A DNA stretch of 64,000 bases from Devosia sp. YIM 151766 (GTDB lineage Bacteria; Pseudomonadota; Alphaproteobacteria; Rhizobiales; Devosiaceae): positions 2,703,501 through 2,767,500 of the forward strand of contig NZ_CP127251.1 in the NCBI RefSeq assembly GCF_030285925.1, written 5' to 3'. Each line of letters begins with the position of its first letter. Position 1 is the first letter of the stretch. Below the pieces are notes generated by a model. It had not been told where the DNA came from. It saw only the letters and a program-made list of their open reading frames with translations, and made no database searches. Positions 18,124 to 24,828 of this stretch are shown here, piece after piece. The position numbers and the translations under genes are program-made.

Positions 18124-18705
18124 CTACTGAAGAGCTCTCCAGACGGGCGTTAAACGCCGGCGTATCGAGCGCTCATCAGGTGCCTCGCCCTTCTCGTCGC
18201 GGCGCGCAAACCACTCCTGAAACTCGCGTACGAATTCGGCTTGTGTGTCTGGGAGGCCGCGCTCGTGTATGCGTTTGATGACTGCCACGAACATTGCCTC
18301 CCAATCATATTTATGGTTGGGCCGCCCACTGGCCGTGCGGCGCGCGAGCCCATTTTCCTCTTCAAATCTAGCCTTTTCTATCGCGCTGATCAGGATGTCG
18401 GGTCGAGCGACCATAAGGCCCTGCGGCGACATGATGAAAGCCCAAGTAGCTTCGCCTGGAGGCCGAACACGGTGGATAGGAACTTCGGTCGGTCCTGTTC
18501 CGTCGCGACGAAACATCGGCATCAGGTCCGCTGCGTGCAGTTCGATCAGACCGGACAAGGGACCATTACTCGTTTGGATAAAGGGCGCGCTAGTCGTCAG
18601 TTGCAGGCGTTCCATTGCCGCCCACTCGACAATATCTGTTGGGGTGCATCCCCAACGTGCAGCGGCCTCGAAACTCGAAAAAAACACTCGCGGTGGCAGT
18701 GTCAT
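18124..18705 (-). CDS. Phage-associated hypothetical protein
   Basis: 193 residues, beginning MTLPPRVFFSSFEAAARWGCTPTDIVEWAA, which looks like an excisionase/MerR-like helix-turn-helix entry. The C-terminal third (HKYDWEAMFVAVIKRIHERGLPDTQAEFVREFQEWFA...RSIRRRLTPVWRAL) is a helical module I associate with small hypothetical proteins of alphaproteobacterial mobile elements, where it looks DNA-binding. A TTCCTCC-type site (GGAGGAAA on the coding strand) precedes the ATG. It diverges from the early phage genes, as a regulator would; a repressor-like role is only a guess. Confidence 0.6.
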   Translation of the reverse strand: MTLPPRVFFSSFEAAARWGCTPTDIVEWAAMERLQLTTSAPFIQTSNGPLSGLIELHAADLMPMFRRDGTGPTEVPIHRVRPPGEATWAFIMSPQGLMVARPDILISAIEKARFEEENGLARRTASGRPNHKYDWEAMFVAVIKRIHERGLPDTQAEFVREFQEWFARRDEKGEAPDERSIRRRLTPVWRALQ

Positions 18706-18962
18706 TGTAGTTTCCTCCTCAAAGTCATTGCGGAGCCCGTTTGGTCCCAGAAACGATGAAGTGGCCTTGTTTAGTTTTCCCTACAAAGAGCTCCGTTTTT
18801 TTTAAGCCATCTGGGCAACTGTACGTTCGAATCGGGCATCCAAGAGCAATGATAGCCAATGTGACGAGTATTCCGAACTAAAGGGGCAGTGTCATTTTCG
18901 GCGCAAAAAGCACCAGCTTTTCGATTCCTAGCCAGATTGCTTCCTCAACAAAATAAAACGAT
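18706..18962. other. Divergent intergenic region, no gene seen
   Basis: The region between the minus-strand gene at 18705 and the repeated operator-like sites at 18963 contains no convincing gene. A 12-bp repeat GGCAGTGTCATT occurs at 18695-18706, over the start codon of the minus-strand gene, and again at 18885-18896; the second copy would read as the first three codons of the same gene and then stop, so it may be a small duplication scar. A poly-T run lies near 18796-18803. Confidence 0.4.
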
Positions 18963-19013
18963 GGGTGGCGCCCCTTCTTGCTAGTAGCGCCACCCTTTGC
19001 CTTCCCGCCACCC
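18963..19013. promoter_or_regulatory. Operator-like repeat cluster 1 (GGGTGGC/GCCACCC)
   Basis: GGGTGGCGC (18963-18971) and GCGCCACCC (18987-18995) form a perfect inverted pair, followed 11 bases later by a third half-site GCCACCC (19007-19013). The cluster lies 62-112 bp upstream of the helix-turn-helix gene at 19075. The same half-sites, with the same 11-base gap between the two GCCACCC copies, recur at 19904-19944. Confidence 0.6.
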
Positions 19014-19074
19014 AGTTAGTTCATACAGTCTCAGACTGGTGTTTTCGGCCCCTAACGGACCTTGGAGCGCTAAA

Positions 19075-19323
19075 ATGACTGAGGCGACCGCCCCGACCGA
19101 AACGATGCTGGCATCTGGTCTGCTCGACGACTGGATGAGTCGCAAAGAACTTGCCGAGGAGTTGAGCCTGTCCGTGGATACGCTCTCGCGATGGGAAACC
19201 CAGCGCATAGGCCCGCCATGTATAAGGATCGGGCGTCGGGTGCTGTACCGCCGCGGCGCGGTGCAAGATTGGCTCCGTCGGGCGGAAGAGCGCACCTCTA
19301 GCCGAACCCGGGCTCGATCATGA
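19075..19323 (+). CDS. Small helix-turn-helix protein (AlpA/excisionase-like)
   Basis: 82 residues from ATG 19075. WMSRKELAEELSLSVDTLSRWETQRIGPPCIRIGRRVLYRRGAVQDWLRR is a winged-helix excisionase/AlpA-type DNA-binding domain, including the typical R-x-x-Y-R-x-x-x-V-x-x-W ending. In phages and islands such proteins act as directionality factors or early activators. Its stop overlaps the start of the next gene (ATGA). The repeated sites upstream are candidate autoregulatory targets. Confidence 0.8.
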   Translation: MTEATAPTETMLASGLLDDWMSRKELAEELSLSVDTLSRWETQRIGPPCIRIGRRVLYRRGAVQDWLRRAEERTSSRTRARS

Positions 19324-19652
19324 GCGCCGAGATAGTAGACTTTCCCACCATGTCCCTTGAGCGCGCTCGCGAGATCATCGCCACACCAGATCTCTTCGGT
19401 GGCGGTCAGATCGTCAAGGCGTGCAAGGTGCTATTTGCATACGGTACCGCCGCTGACATGCGAATGGTCTTGGCATTGCAGCAATCGGGAATCGTTGCAG
19501 GCTTTGAGCCGGCGCAATCGCCGCCGCTTCGGGCTTTGCGGCGGCGCAAGTGGCAGGCGGCGATGCTCGCCCTCTACGTGTTGGCCGCAGCAGCGCTGGG
19601 CACTGCGGTGCTCGCGTCCTTGTTGTTTAACGCAATCAAGGCAATGCTTTAG
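19320..19652 (+). CDS. Hypothetical protein with C-terminal membrane anchor
   Basis: 110 residues, translationally coupled to the helix-turn-helix gene by a 4-bp overlap. The N-terminal 80 residues are soluble and mixed; residues 80-105 (AAMLALYVLAAAALGTAVLASLLF) form one membrane helix, preceded by basic residues (RRRK) that suggest an N-in orientation. Family not recognised. The following 250 bp have no clear gene; a short minus-strand frame (19661-19864) there is unsupported. Confidence 0.6.
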   Translation: MSAEIVDFPTMSLERAREIIATPDLFGGGQIVKACKVLFAYGTAADMRMVLALQQSGIVAGFEPAQSPPLRALRRRKWQAAMLALYVLAAAALGTAVLASLLFNAIKAML

Positions 19653-19903
19653 TGAAATTGCTATTTCCGACCCCCTTGTCTGACTGCTAGCAACTCGGTT
19701 CCGCGTGGACGGACGCTCGCCGTATAGTAACGCGCCATTTTCTGCATCTCGCTACCACAACGGGACGATTGCGCTATTTGCTTGGCGGAGAGCATAGCCG
19801 TGGCTGACGATGCTGTGATGGCATCGCACTCGACAATCGTCTCGACGCCGGCAATTCGGCTCAAGGCTTAAACTTCCACCAGAACATCTTGGCAACGGCA
19901 CAG

Positions 19904-19944
19904 GGGTGGCATGATCAATGCCACCCACCGCCATGCTGCCACCC
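19904..19944. promoter_or_regulatory. Operator-like repeat cluster 2 (GGGTGGC/GCCACCC)
   Basis: GGGTGGCAT (19904-19912) and ATGCCACCC (19918-19926) form a perfect 9-bp inverted repeat around GATCA; a further GCCACCC is at 19938-19944. The ATG of a 38-codon frame (19911) lies inside the left arm, so binding or hairpin formation here would block translation or transcription. Half-site spacing is one helical turn (10 bp) shorter than in cluster 1. Confidence 0.6.
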
Positions 19945-20027
19945 CTCGCGATGTGATCCTCTGCTGCCTGGCAGAAGAGGAGATCTTCATGCAGTCGATT
20001 TCGCATTTCTTGGGACCAGTATTATGA
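19911..20027 (+). CDS. Possible 38-residue leader peptide
   Basis: A short frame beginning MINATHRHAATPRDVILCC and ending with TGA that overlaps the ATG of the following gene (ATGA, 20024-20027). The tight coupling and its start inside an inverted repeat suggest a regulatory or coupled small gene. There is no recognised domain and no strong ribosome-binding site, so it may be untranslated. Confidence 0.35.
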   Translation: MINATHRHAATPRDVILCCLAEEEIFMQSISHFLGPVL

Positions 20028-20725
20028 GCCATAAGGCCTCACATTGGCTGGCGACCATTCCGGCAGAGGCCATCACCAACGGTGCCTTCCGGGTGCTGTT
20101 CCATCTCTGCGATGCCCACAATTCTCAGCGGTATCCGGAGACCGCTTGTTTCCCGAGTCAGGAGAAGTTGCGTGCTTCAACAGGGTTGTCGAACGGCGGA
20201 CTGAACAATGCTCTCAACGCGCTTGAGGTGGCCAATCTCATTCGCCGCCGGCAGACCCGGAATGCGGATGGGACGCGCGGGCCGACCTACTACATCCTCG
20301 GGTGCGATCGCGATCTGACACAAGAGCCATCTCCACAAAATGGAGATGGTTTTCGCGCTGAAAATCCCCTCAAAACGCCTGTGGATAAGTCTGTGGATAA
20401 CTCGCTGACCATCTCCAAATCCGGGGGCCAACCATCTCCAAATTCGGCCCCCAACCATCTCCAGTGGAGTGGAGATGATCCTGTAATAGAACCAGTAAAA
20501 GAACCTTCGCGGGCGCGAGCGCCGATTTCCACACCTGTGGAAAACTCGCCCGAATGCTCCACCCGGCGCGCCGCGATCGTCGCTGAGATGGCCCGAAAAT
20601 ATCCCGCCCTGATCCGTCCACCCCGAGATCTGGCTGAGGACGCAGGCGAGCGATCTGGTGGCGCGCTGCGCCAGGGCCGTCACCAGCCCGCACCGGCAGG
20701 AGCGGTTCGGGATCATCGGAAATAG
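20024..20725 (+). CDS. Helix-turn-helix protein, replication-initiator-like
   Basis: 233 residues. The first 95 residues (AITNGAFRVLFHLCDAHN, CFPSQEKLRASTGLSNGGLNNALNALEVANLIRRRQ) form a winged helix as in phage replication/RepA-like and GntR-like proteins. The middle is Pro/Ser/Asn-rich. The last 40 residues are low-complexity and differ in character; in the +1 frame the same DNA reads SDLVARCARAVTSPHRQERF and IIGNSL, which looks more protein-like, so a frameshift near 20620-20640 is possible. It is likely a DNA-binding protein of the early phage region. Confidence 0.6.
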   Translation: MSHKASHWLATIPAEAITNGAFRVLFHLCDAHNSQRYPETACFPSQEKLRASTGLSNGGLNNALNALEVANLIRRRQTRNADGTRGPTYYILGCDRDLTQEPSPQNGDGFRAENPLKTPVDKSVDNSLTISKSGGQPSPNSAPNHLQWSGDDPVIEPVKEPSRARAPISTPVENSPECSTRRAAIVAEMARKYPALIRPPRDLAEDAGERSGGALRQGRHQPAPAGAVRDHRK

Positions 20726-20745
20726 CTTGCAAGGAGGAACGAAGG

Positions 20746-21222
20746 ATGACCGACCAGTTCACACCAGCATGGATCGAGGAGCGCTTCGAACAGGCCGTCC
20801 GCACATTGCGGCAGCTGCCCAACCCGCGGGGCTCGACGCCGCGAGGCTATACGTCCTCATGGCCGGACTATGCCAATGATCCTGGACAGTCCTACGGCTA
20901 CCACGATGCCCGCGTCCGGATGGTGCCGAGCCCCAAAGAGATTGGGGCCATGGAGGAATGTTTCGAGTGGCTGGGTTGGCTCGAGCCTGGAGATGCTCGG
21001 ATCGTCTGGCTGCGCGCCGAAGGCAGGCGTTGGCGGCAGATCGGGATCCGAATGGGCTGTGTTCGGCAGACCGCATGGCGGCGCTGGGCTGCGGCGCTGA
21101 TTACCATCTCTAAGCGCCTGAATAAAAAGCACAAAGCTGGCGAAGCGCGGTCCCGAGCAAAAAATGCGCCGGGCGAAAGCGTGGTTAAACCGGCTCCCGA
21201 CGTGGTTCGGACGTTGTTGTAA
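20746..21222 (+). CDS. DUF6362-like phage protein
   Basis: 158 residues, starting MTDQFTPAWIEERFEQAVRTLRQLP with an AAGGAGG ribosome-binding site just upstream. The centre (MEECFEWLGWLEPGDARIVWLRAEGRRWRQIGIRMGCVRQTAWRRWAAAL) contains a helix-turn-helix-like element. I recall this arrangement as DUF6362, a family of small proteins in alphaproteobacterial prophages located before the packaging genes. It is the last gene before the candidate cos region; a role in late-gene control is a guess. Confidence 0.65.
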   Translation: MTDQFTPAWIEERFEQAVRTLRQLPNPRGSTPRGYTSSWPDYANDPGQSYGYHDARVRMVPSPKEIGAMEECFEWLGWLEPGDARIVWLRAEGRRWRQIGIRMGCVRQTAWRRWAAALITISKRLNKKHKAGEARSRAKNAPGESVVKPAPDVVRTLL

Positions 21223-21385
21223 CGGCGCGGGACGTTGAACTTTTGGCGCGACATAATCGGGTCAAATCTGGCAGATTCTGGATATGCTCGGGAGAGCTGG
21301 CGGCTGAGAGCAACGACGCGGTTAGTTGTCAGAGTTGAGACTTCGTAGCGCCCCGTCCCAGCCCCTCCCCGCTTCGGGTCCTTCC

Positions 21386-21397
21386 GGGCGGCGACCG
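21386..21397 (+). other. Candidate cosN (cohesive-end nicking site)
   Basis: GGGCGGCGACCG matches the 12-base lambda cohesive end GGGCGGCGACCT at 11 positions and lies in a C/G-rich stretch (about 21360-21410) in a 600-bp non-coding interval. It is upstream of the GpA-type terminase genes of a phage with lambda-type portal, FII and gpW-like proteins, which is where a cos site is expected. Assigned from sequence resemblance and position only. Confidence 0.6.
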
Positions 21398-21448
21398 TAT
21401 GCGGGGGGGCTTTGCGCGCCAAGCCGCTAGTCACAAAGGTTTTTTTGG

Positions 21449-21491
21449 GGTTCGCGGCCAAGGTTCGCACCTTTGGGTTCGCGGTTCGCAC
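21449..21491 (+). repeat. GGTTCGC direct repeats beside candidate cos
   Basis: Four copies of GGTTCGC followed by GG or AC begin at 21449, 21462, 21476 and 21483 (spacings 13, 14 and 7). The last G-rich copies overlap. They start 52 bp past the candidate cosN, comparable in position to the lambda cosB R sites bound by the small terminase subunit. No gene covers them. Confidence 0.55.
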
Positions 21492-21524
21492 CCATCGTTT
21501 TAGGCGTTGCGGTAGAGGCCAACT

Positions 21525-21553
21525 GGCCGGGGCTTTCGAGCTCCGGCCTTTTT
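21525..21553 (+). terminator. Rho-independent terminator after cos region
   Basis: GGCCGGGGC pairs with GCTCCGGCC (one G-T pair) around TTTCGA, followed by TTTTTC. It would stop rightward transcription from the early genes before the tRNA-like sequence and methyltransferase gene. Confidence 0.65.
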
Positions 21554-21667
21554 CTTGGCACCGCTTGATCGAGGTTTCCGGCTGAAATGCCGGACGGGCG
21601 CGCGGCCCGGGCACGGCTTGAGCCGCTGTTTCCGCGAAGTCGTCGGCTGCAGACGGCGCACAAGTTC

Positions 21668-21741
21668 TGCGGAGAGGATGCTGGTTCCCACCCCGGCTCA
21701 TAATCAGGGCCACGCCGGTTCGATTCCGGCCTCCGCGACCA
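21668..21741 (+). tRNA. Divergent tRNA-like sequence, CAU anticodon
   Basis: 74 nt that fold as a tRNA with a 7-bp acceptor stem (TGCGGAG with CTCCGCG, one T-G pair), discriminator A and encoded CCA at 21739-21741. The T arm is perfect (GCCGG, loop TTCGATT, CCGGC). The anticodon loop CTCATAA gives CAU. The anticodon stem and the D stem each carry one A-C mismatch, and positions 8-9 are AG rather than the usual TA. It may be a phage tRNA-Met/Ile2, or a decayed gene. It is not a copy of the island's tRNA-fMet. Confidence 0.5.
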
Positions 21742-21827
21742 GACCCGGTGGGACGCTACCGGTCAGGCCGCCCAGCCTCTCGATCCTCCCCGAGGGTCTG
21801 GGCGGCCGCAATCTTTCGGAGGAACTG

Positions 21828-23183
21828 TTGAAAATCGAGATGTTGGCAGTCGCCGACCTGGTGCCCTATGCCCGCAATGCGCGGACGCACCCGGAGTGGC
21901 AGATTGCGCAGATCGCCGCCTCGATTGCGGAGTTCGGGTTCGCCAATCCGATCCTGTGCGGGCGCGACAGGGTGATCATCGCTGGCCATGGGCGCCTGCT
22001 CGCCGCCGAGCGGCTGGGGCTTGAGACGGTCCCGGTGATCGTCCTCGACCACCTCGACGAGCGGCAGCGCCGAGCGCTGGTGATCGCCGACAACAAGATC
22101 GCTGAAAACGCGGGCTGGGACGAGGAGCTGCTGCGGCAGGAATTGGCCACGCTGCGCGAGGATGGCTTCGATCTCGACATCGTCGGGTTCTCGGAGACCG
22201 AGCTTGAGGAAATTTTGGGCGGGCTCGACGACGCGGGCGAACCGCCGGCGCTGGGCGATCCCGACCATGTGCCCGAGGTGCAGAAGCGTCCGGTCAGCCA
22301 GAGGGGCAATGTCTGGCTGCTCGGTGCGCATCGGGTGATGTGCGGAGATTCGACGTCCAAGGCGGACATGGCCACGCTCTGCGGTTCCGAGCTGGTCGAC
22401 GCTTGCTGGACCGACCCGCCCTACAACGTGGATTACGAGGGGTCGGCTGGGAAAATCCAGAACGACAATATGGCGTCGTCGGACTTCCGCCGGTTCCTCG
22501 TCGAGGCTTTCGGGGCCACTGCCTCGGTGATGAAGAAGGGCGGGCCGATCTATGTCGCGCACGCCGACACCGAGGGGCAGAATTTCCGGGCCGCGTTCAA
22601 GGATGCCGGGTTCAAGCTGTCCGGGTGCCTGGTCTGGGTGAAGCCCAGCCTTGTGCTCGGGCGGTCCGATTACCAGTGGCGTCACGAGCCGATCCTTTAT
22701 GGCTGGAAGGTCGGCGGGCCGCACAAGTGGTACGGCGGTCGAACCCGCACCACCGTGATCGAAGATCAACGGCCTCCCCTGCGGATCATGCCGGACGGGA
22801 CGCTGCAGATCGACATTGGCGGTCAGGTGATCATCGTCTCGGGCGAGAAACTGGCGGTGGAGACGCTCGACCAGTCGGTTCTGCGCGCGGACAAACCGGC
22901 GCGCAATGCCGAGCATCCGACCATGAAGCCGGTCGGGCTCATTCTCGAGATGCTTGAGAACTCGACCAAGCGCGGCGACCTAGTGCTCGATCCGTTTGGC
23001 GGCTCGGGATCCACGCTGATTGCTTGCCATGGCGCGGGCCGATCCGCTCGGCTGATGGAGCTCGACGAGAAGTTTGCGGATGTCATCGTCCGCCGGTGGC
23101 AGGAATACACGGGCCTCGAGGCGCGGCTCGAGGAAGACGACCGCACTTTCGATGTGGTGGAAGCGCAATGCAAAGCCGCGTAA
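21828..23183 (+). CDS. ParB-domain DNA methyltransferase
   Basis: 451 residues. Residues 1-110 are a ParB/Srx-like domain (VADLVPYARNARTHPEWQIAQIAASIAEFGFANPILC...RVIIAGHGRLLAAERLG); the rest is an amino-methyltransferase of the beta class with the catalytic TDPPYNVDY and the later SAM-binding LVLDPFGGSGSTLIACHGAGR. It would methylate adenine N6 or cytosine N4 of phage DNA. TTG 21828 is chosen because it directly follows GGAGGA and gives the family-like start (M)KIEML; ATG 21840 is an alternative. No cognate restriction enzyme is nearby, so it is an orphan, perhaps anti-restriction, methylase. Confidence 0.88.
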   Translation: MKIEMLAVADLVPYARNARTHPEWQIAQIAASIAEFGFANPILCGRDRVIIAGHGRLLAAERLGLETVPVIVLDHLDERQRRALVIADNKIAENAGWDEELLRQELATLREDGFDLDIVGFSETELEEILGGLDDAGEPPALGDPDHVPEVQKRPVSQRGNVWLLGAHRVMCGDSTSKADMATLCGSELVDACWTDPPYNVDYEGSAGKIQNDNMASSDFRRFLVEAFGATASVMKKGGPIYVAHADTEGQNFRAAFKDAGFKLSGCLVWVKPSLVLGRSDYQWRHEPILYGWKVGGPHKWYGGRTRTTVIEDQRPPLRIMPDGTLQIDIGGQVIIVSGEKLAVETLDQSVLRADKPARNAEHPTMKPVGLILEMLENSTKRGDLVLDPFGGSGSTLIACHGAGRSARLMELDEKFADVIVRRWQEYTGLEARLEEDDRTFDVVEAQCKAA

Positions 23184-23377
23184 TGTCGTTGGTCGAAGCC
23201 ATCACGAACGTTGCGGTCGGCTTTGGTGTGGCAACGAGCACCCAGATCGTGGTGTTTCCTTGGTTCGGCCTCGAGGTCAGCCTCGGCGAGCACCTAGCGC
23301 TGGGCGCGGTGTTCACTGCAGTGTCGATCGCCCGCAGCTACACGCTTCGGCGCGTGTTCAACGGGTTTGGACGATGA
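23168..23377 (+). CDS. DUF7220-like small membrane protein
   Basis: 69 residues with two hydrophobic segments (VEAITNVAVGFGVATSTQIVVFPWFGL and LGEHLALGAVFTAVSIARSYTLRRVF). The pattern MSLVEAxTNVxVGxxxA...Q...FP.FGL...ARSYxLRRxF is that of small proteins found next to phage terminase genes (DUF7220 by memory). It overlaps the methyltransferase end by 16 bp and the next gene's ATG by 4 bp, so the three are translationally coupled. Function unknown. Confidence 0.7.
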   Translation: MQSRVMSLVEAITNVAVGFGVATSTQIVVFPWFGLEVSLGEHLALGAVFTAVSIARSYTLRRVFNGFGR

Positions 23378-24099
23378 CCGAGCGGCCGCGCGCGCTGCGC
23401 TTTGCCACCAGCAAGGTCCGGCGCGTGGTACATCGGACCGGCACGGCGGCCAAGGTTATCGGCAGACTTGAGCCGGGCGTCCGGATAACCGGGCTGACCG
23501 CCGGGCAGTTCTCGGCGATCGACGCCATGGAGCACATGGTCGACGAACTGGGGCCGGCAGCGGTGCGGGTGTCGACGTGGACCACCGGCATCTACGATGT
23601 GCGCCGGGCGCGGGATATCCGGACTCGGGGGCGTATCACCGATATCCGTATGTTGCTCGACCGGGGCACGTTCGAGAAGTCGCCCAAATATGCCGGGCCG
23701 CTGATCGAGGTGCTCGGCATTGATGCGTTCCGATGCGTGTCGGTTCACGCGAAGGTCGTCATCGTCTCGGGCGAGCGCGGCAACGCGGTGATGCGCTCGA
23801 GCATGAATCTGAACAAGAACCTGCGCACCGAGCAGTTCGACATCGACGTCTGCGACGAGGTCGCCGGGCTCTACACCGATTGGTTCGATGCGCTCTGGGA
23901 AGAGTCGGGGCGCAGCCAGGACAACCGGACCATCATCCGGGCGGTCTATGACCGGTTTCTGGCCGATCCCGAGGCGGTCGACGGCCCGAAGGACACCGAG
24001 CGGCCGGCCAATCCTCCGAAGTCGAAACGGGAGACGGTGGGCAGGCTGCGGGACGCGAAGTTCTCGATGTCTGATCTGTCGGATCTGATCGGGGAGTAG
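23374..24099 (+). CDS. Phospholipase D-like domain protein in packaging module
   Basis: 241 residues. VSVHAKVVIVSGERGNAVMRSSMNLNKNLRTEQFDI near residue 125 is a single HxK...SxN motif of the PLD superfamily; the Asp of the classical HKD is not evident. One motif implies a dimer if it is catalytic; members act on phosphodiester bonds including DNA. The C-terminus (RETVGRLRDAKFSMSDLSDLI) is a short helical tail. It sits between the methylase and the small terminase, so a role in DNA processing or superinfection control is possible but not shown. Confidence 0.65.
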   Translation: MTERPRALRFATSKVRRVVHRTGTAAKVIGRLEPGVRITGLTAGQFSAIDAMEHMVDELGPAAVRVSTWTTGIYDVRRARDIRTRGRITDIRMLLDRGTFEKSPKYAGPLIEVLGIDAFRCVSVHAKVVIVSGERGNAVMRSSMNLNKNLRTEQFDIDVCDEVAGLYTDWFDALWEESGRSQDNRTIIRAVYDRFLADPEAVDGPKDTERPANPPKSKRETVGRLRDAKFSMSDLSDLIGE

Positions 24100-24201
24100 G
24101 AGGCGGCTGCCGAGCCGCGCTCCCATCAGGCAAGCGCGAAGGCGCTGGAAACAGAATAAGAACAGCCGTTTAGGTGAATTGGGGAAGGGTGTTAGTCTCG
24201 C

Positions 24202-24828
24202 ATGGGTTTGTCACGGCGGGCATATGCGGCGCACCGTGGCGTCTCTGATACTGCGGTGCGCAAGGCCATTGCGTCAGGCCGGATATCGGTCGAGGCGGAT
24301 GGGACCATTGATCCCGTCAGGGCGGACGCGCAGTGGGCTGCGCAGACGGACCCGGCTCGCCAGCGCGGTGTCCACTCGCAGGAGCTGGGCAACGAGACGG
24401 CAGCGGCGACCGCCTCGGCAAAGGCGCAGGCCGTCACGCGGCCGGTGCCGAATGCCGCCATCGACGCGGTCAACGAGACCATGCGCGATCACGCGGCTGA
24501 CGGCGGGGAGGTTCCGCCCGAGCCGGGCGATGGCGGGCAGGTCTCGTTCGTGCGCGCCCGCATGGCGAACGAGGTTCTGAAAGCGCAGACCGCGCGGGTT
24601 CGCCTGCAGAAGATGAAGGGCGAGCTGGTCGACCGCTCGAAGGCAACGGCGGCGGTGTTCGACCTGGCTCGGCGCGAGCGGGATGCCTGGTTGAACTGGC
24701 CGCCCCGGATCGCCGCGAACATGGCGGCGGAGTTGGGGATCGAGGCGCACGCCATGGAGCAAGTGCTCGACAAGTATCTGCGTCAGCACCTCTCGGAACT
24801 GGCCGAGGTCAAAATTGATCTCCGCTGA
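24202..24828 (+). CDS. Terminase small subunit-like protein
   Basis: 208 residues. The N-terminus (MGLSRRAYAAHRGVSDTAVRKAIASGRI) is a Nu1-like helix-turn-helix. The middle is Ala-rich linker; the C-terminal 100 residues (VRARMANEVLKAQTARVRLQKMKGELVDRSKATAAVFDLARRERDAWLNWPPRIAANMAAELG) are a long helical oligomerisation region typical of these proteins. It should bind the cos region and recruit the large subunit, whose TTG start overlaps its end by 14 bp. Confidence 0.8.
   Translation: MGLSRRAYAAHRGVSDTAVRKAIASGRISVEADGTIDPVRADAQWAAQTDPARQRGVHSQELGNETAAATASAKAQAVTRPVPNAAIDAVNETMRDHAADGGEVPPEPGDGGQVSFVRARMANEVLKAQTARVRLQKMKGELVDRSKATAAVFDLARRERDAWLNWPPRIAANMAAELGIEAHAMEQVLDKYLRQHLSELAEVKIDLR

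Noticed and set aside
19661..19864. A 67-codon minus-strand frame between early phage genes
   Set aside because: No ribosome-binding site, no motif, and opposite to the direction of the operon around it.
20600..20725. Frameshift in the replication-initiator-like gene
   Set aside because: The +1 frame looks more protein-like near the end, but it has no natural stop before the next gene and I cannot tell a real shift from a variable tail; left as a remark.
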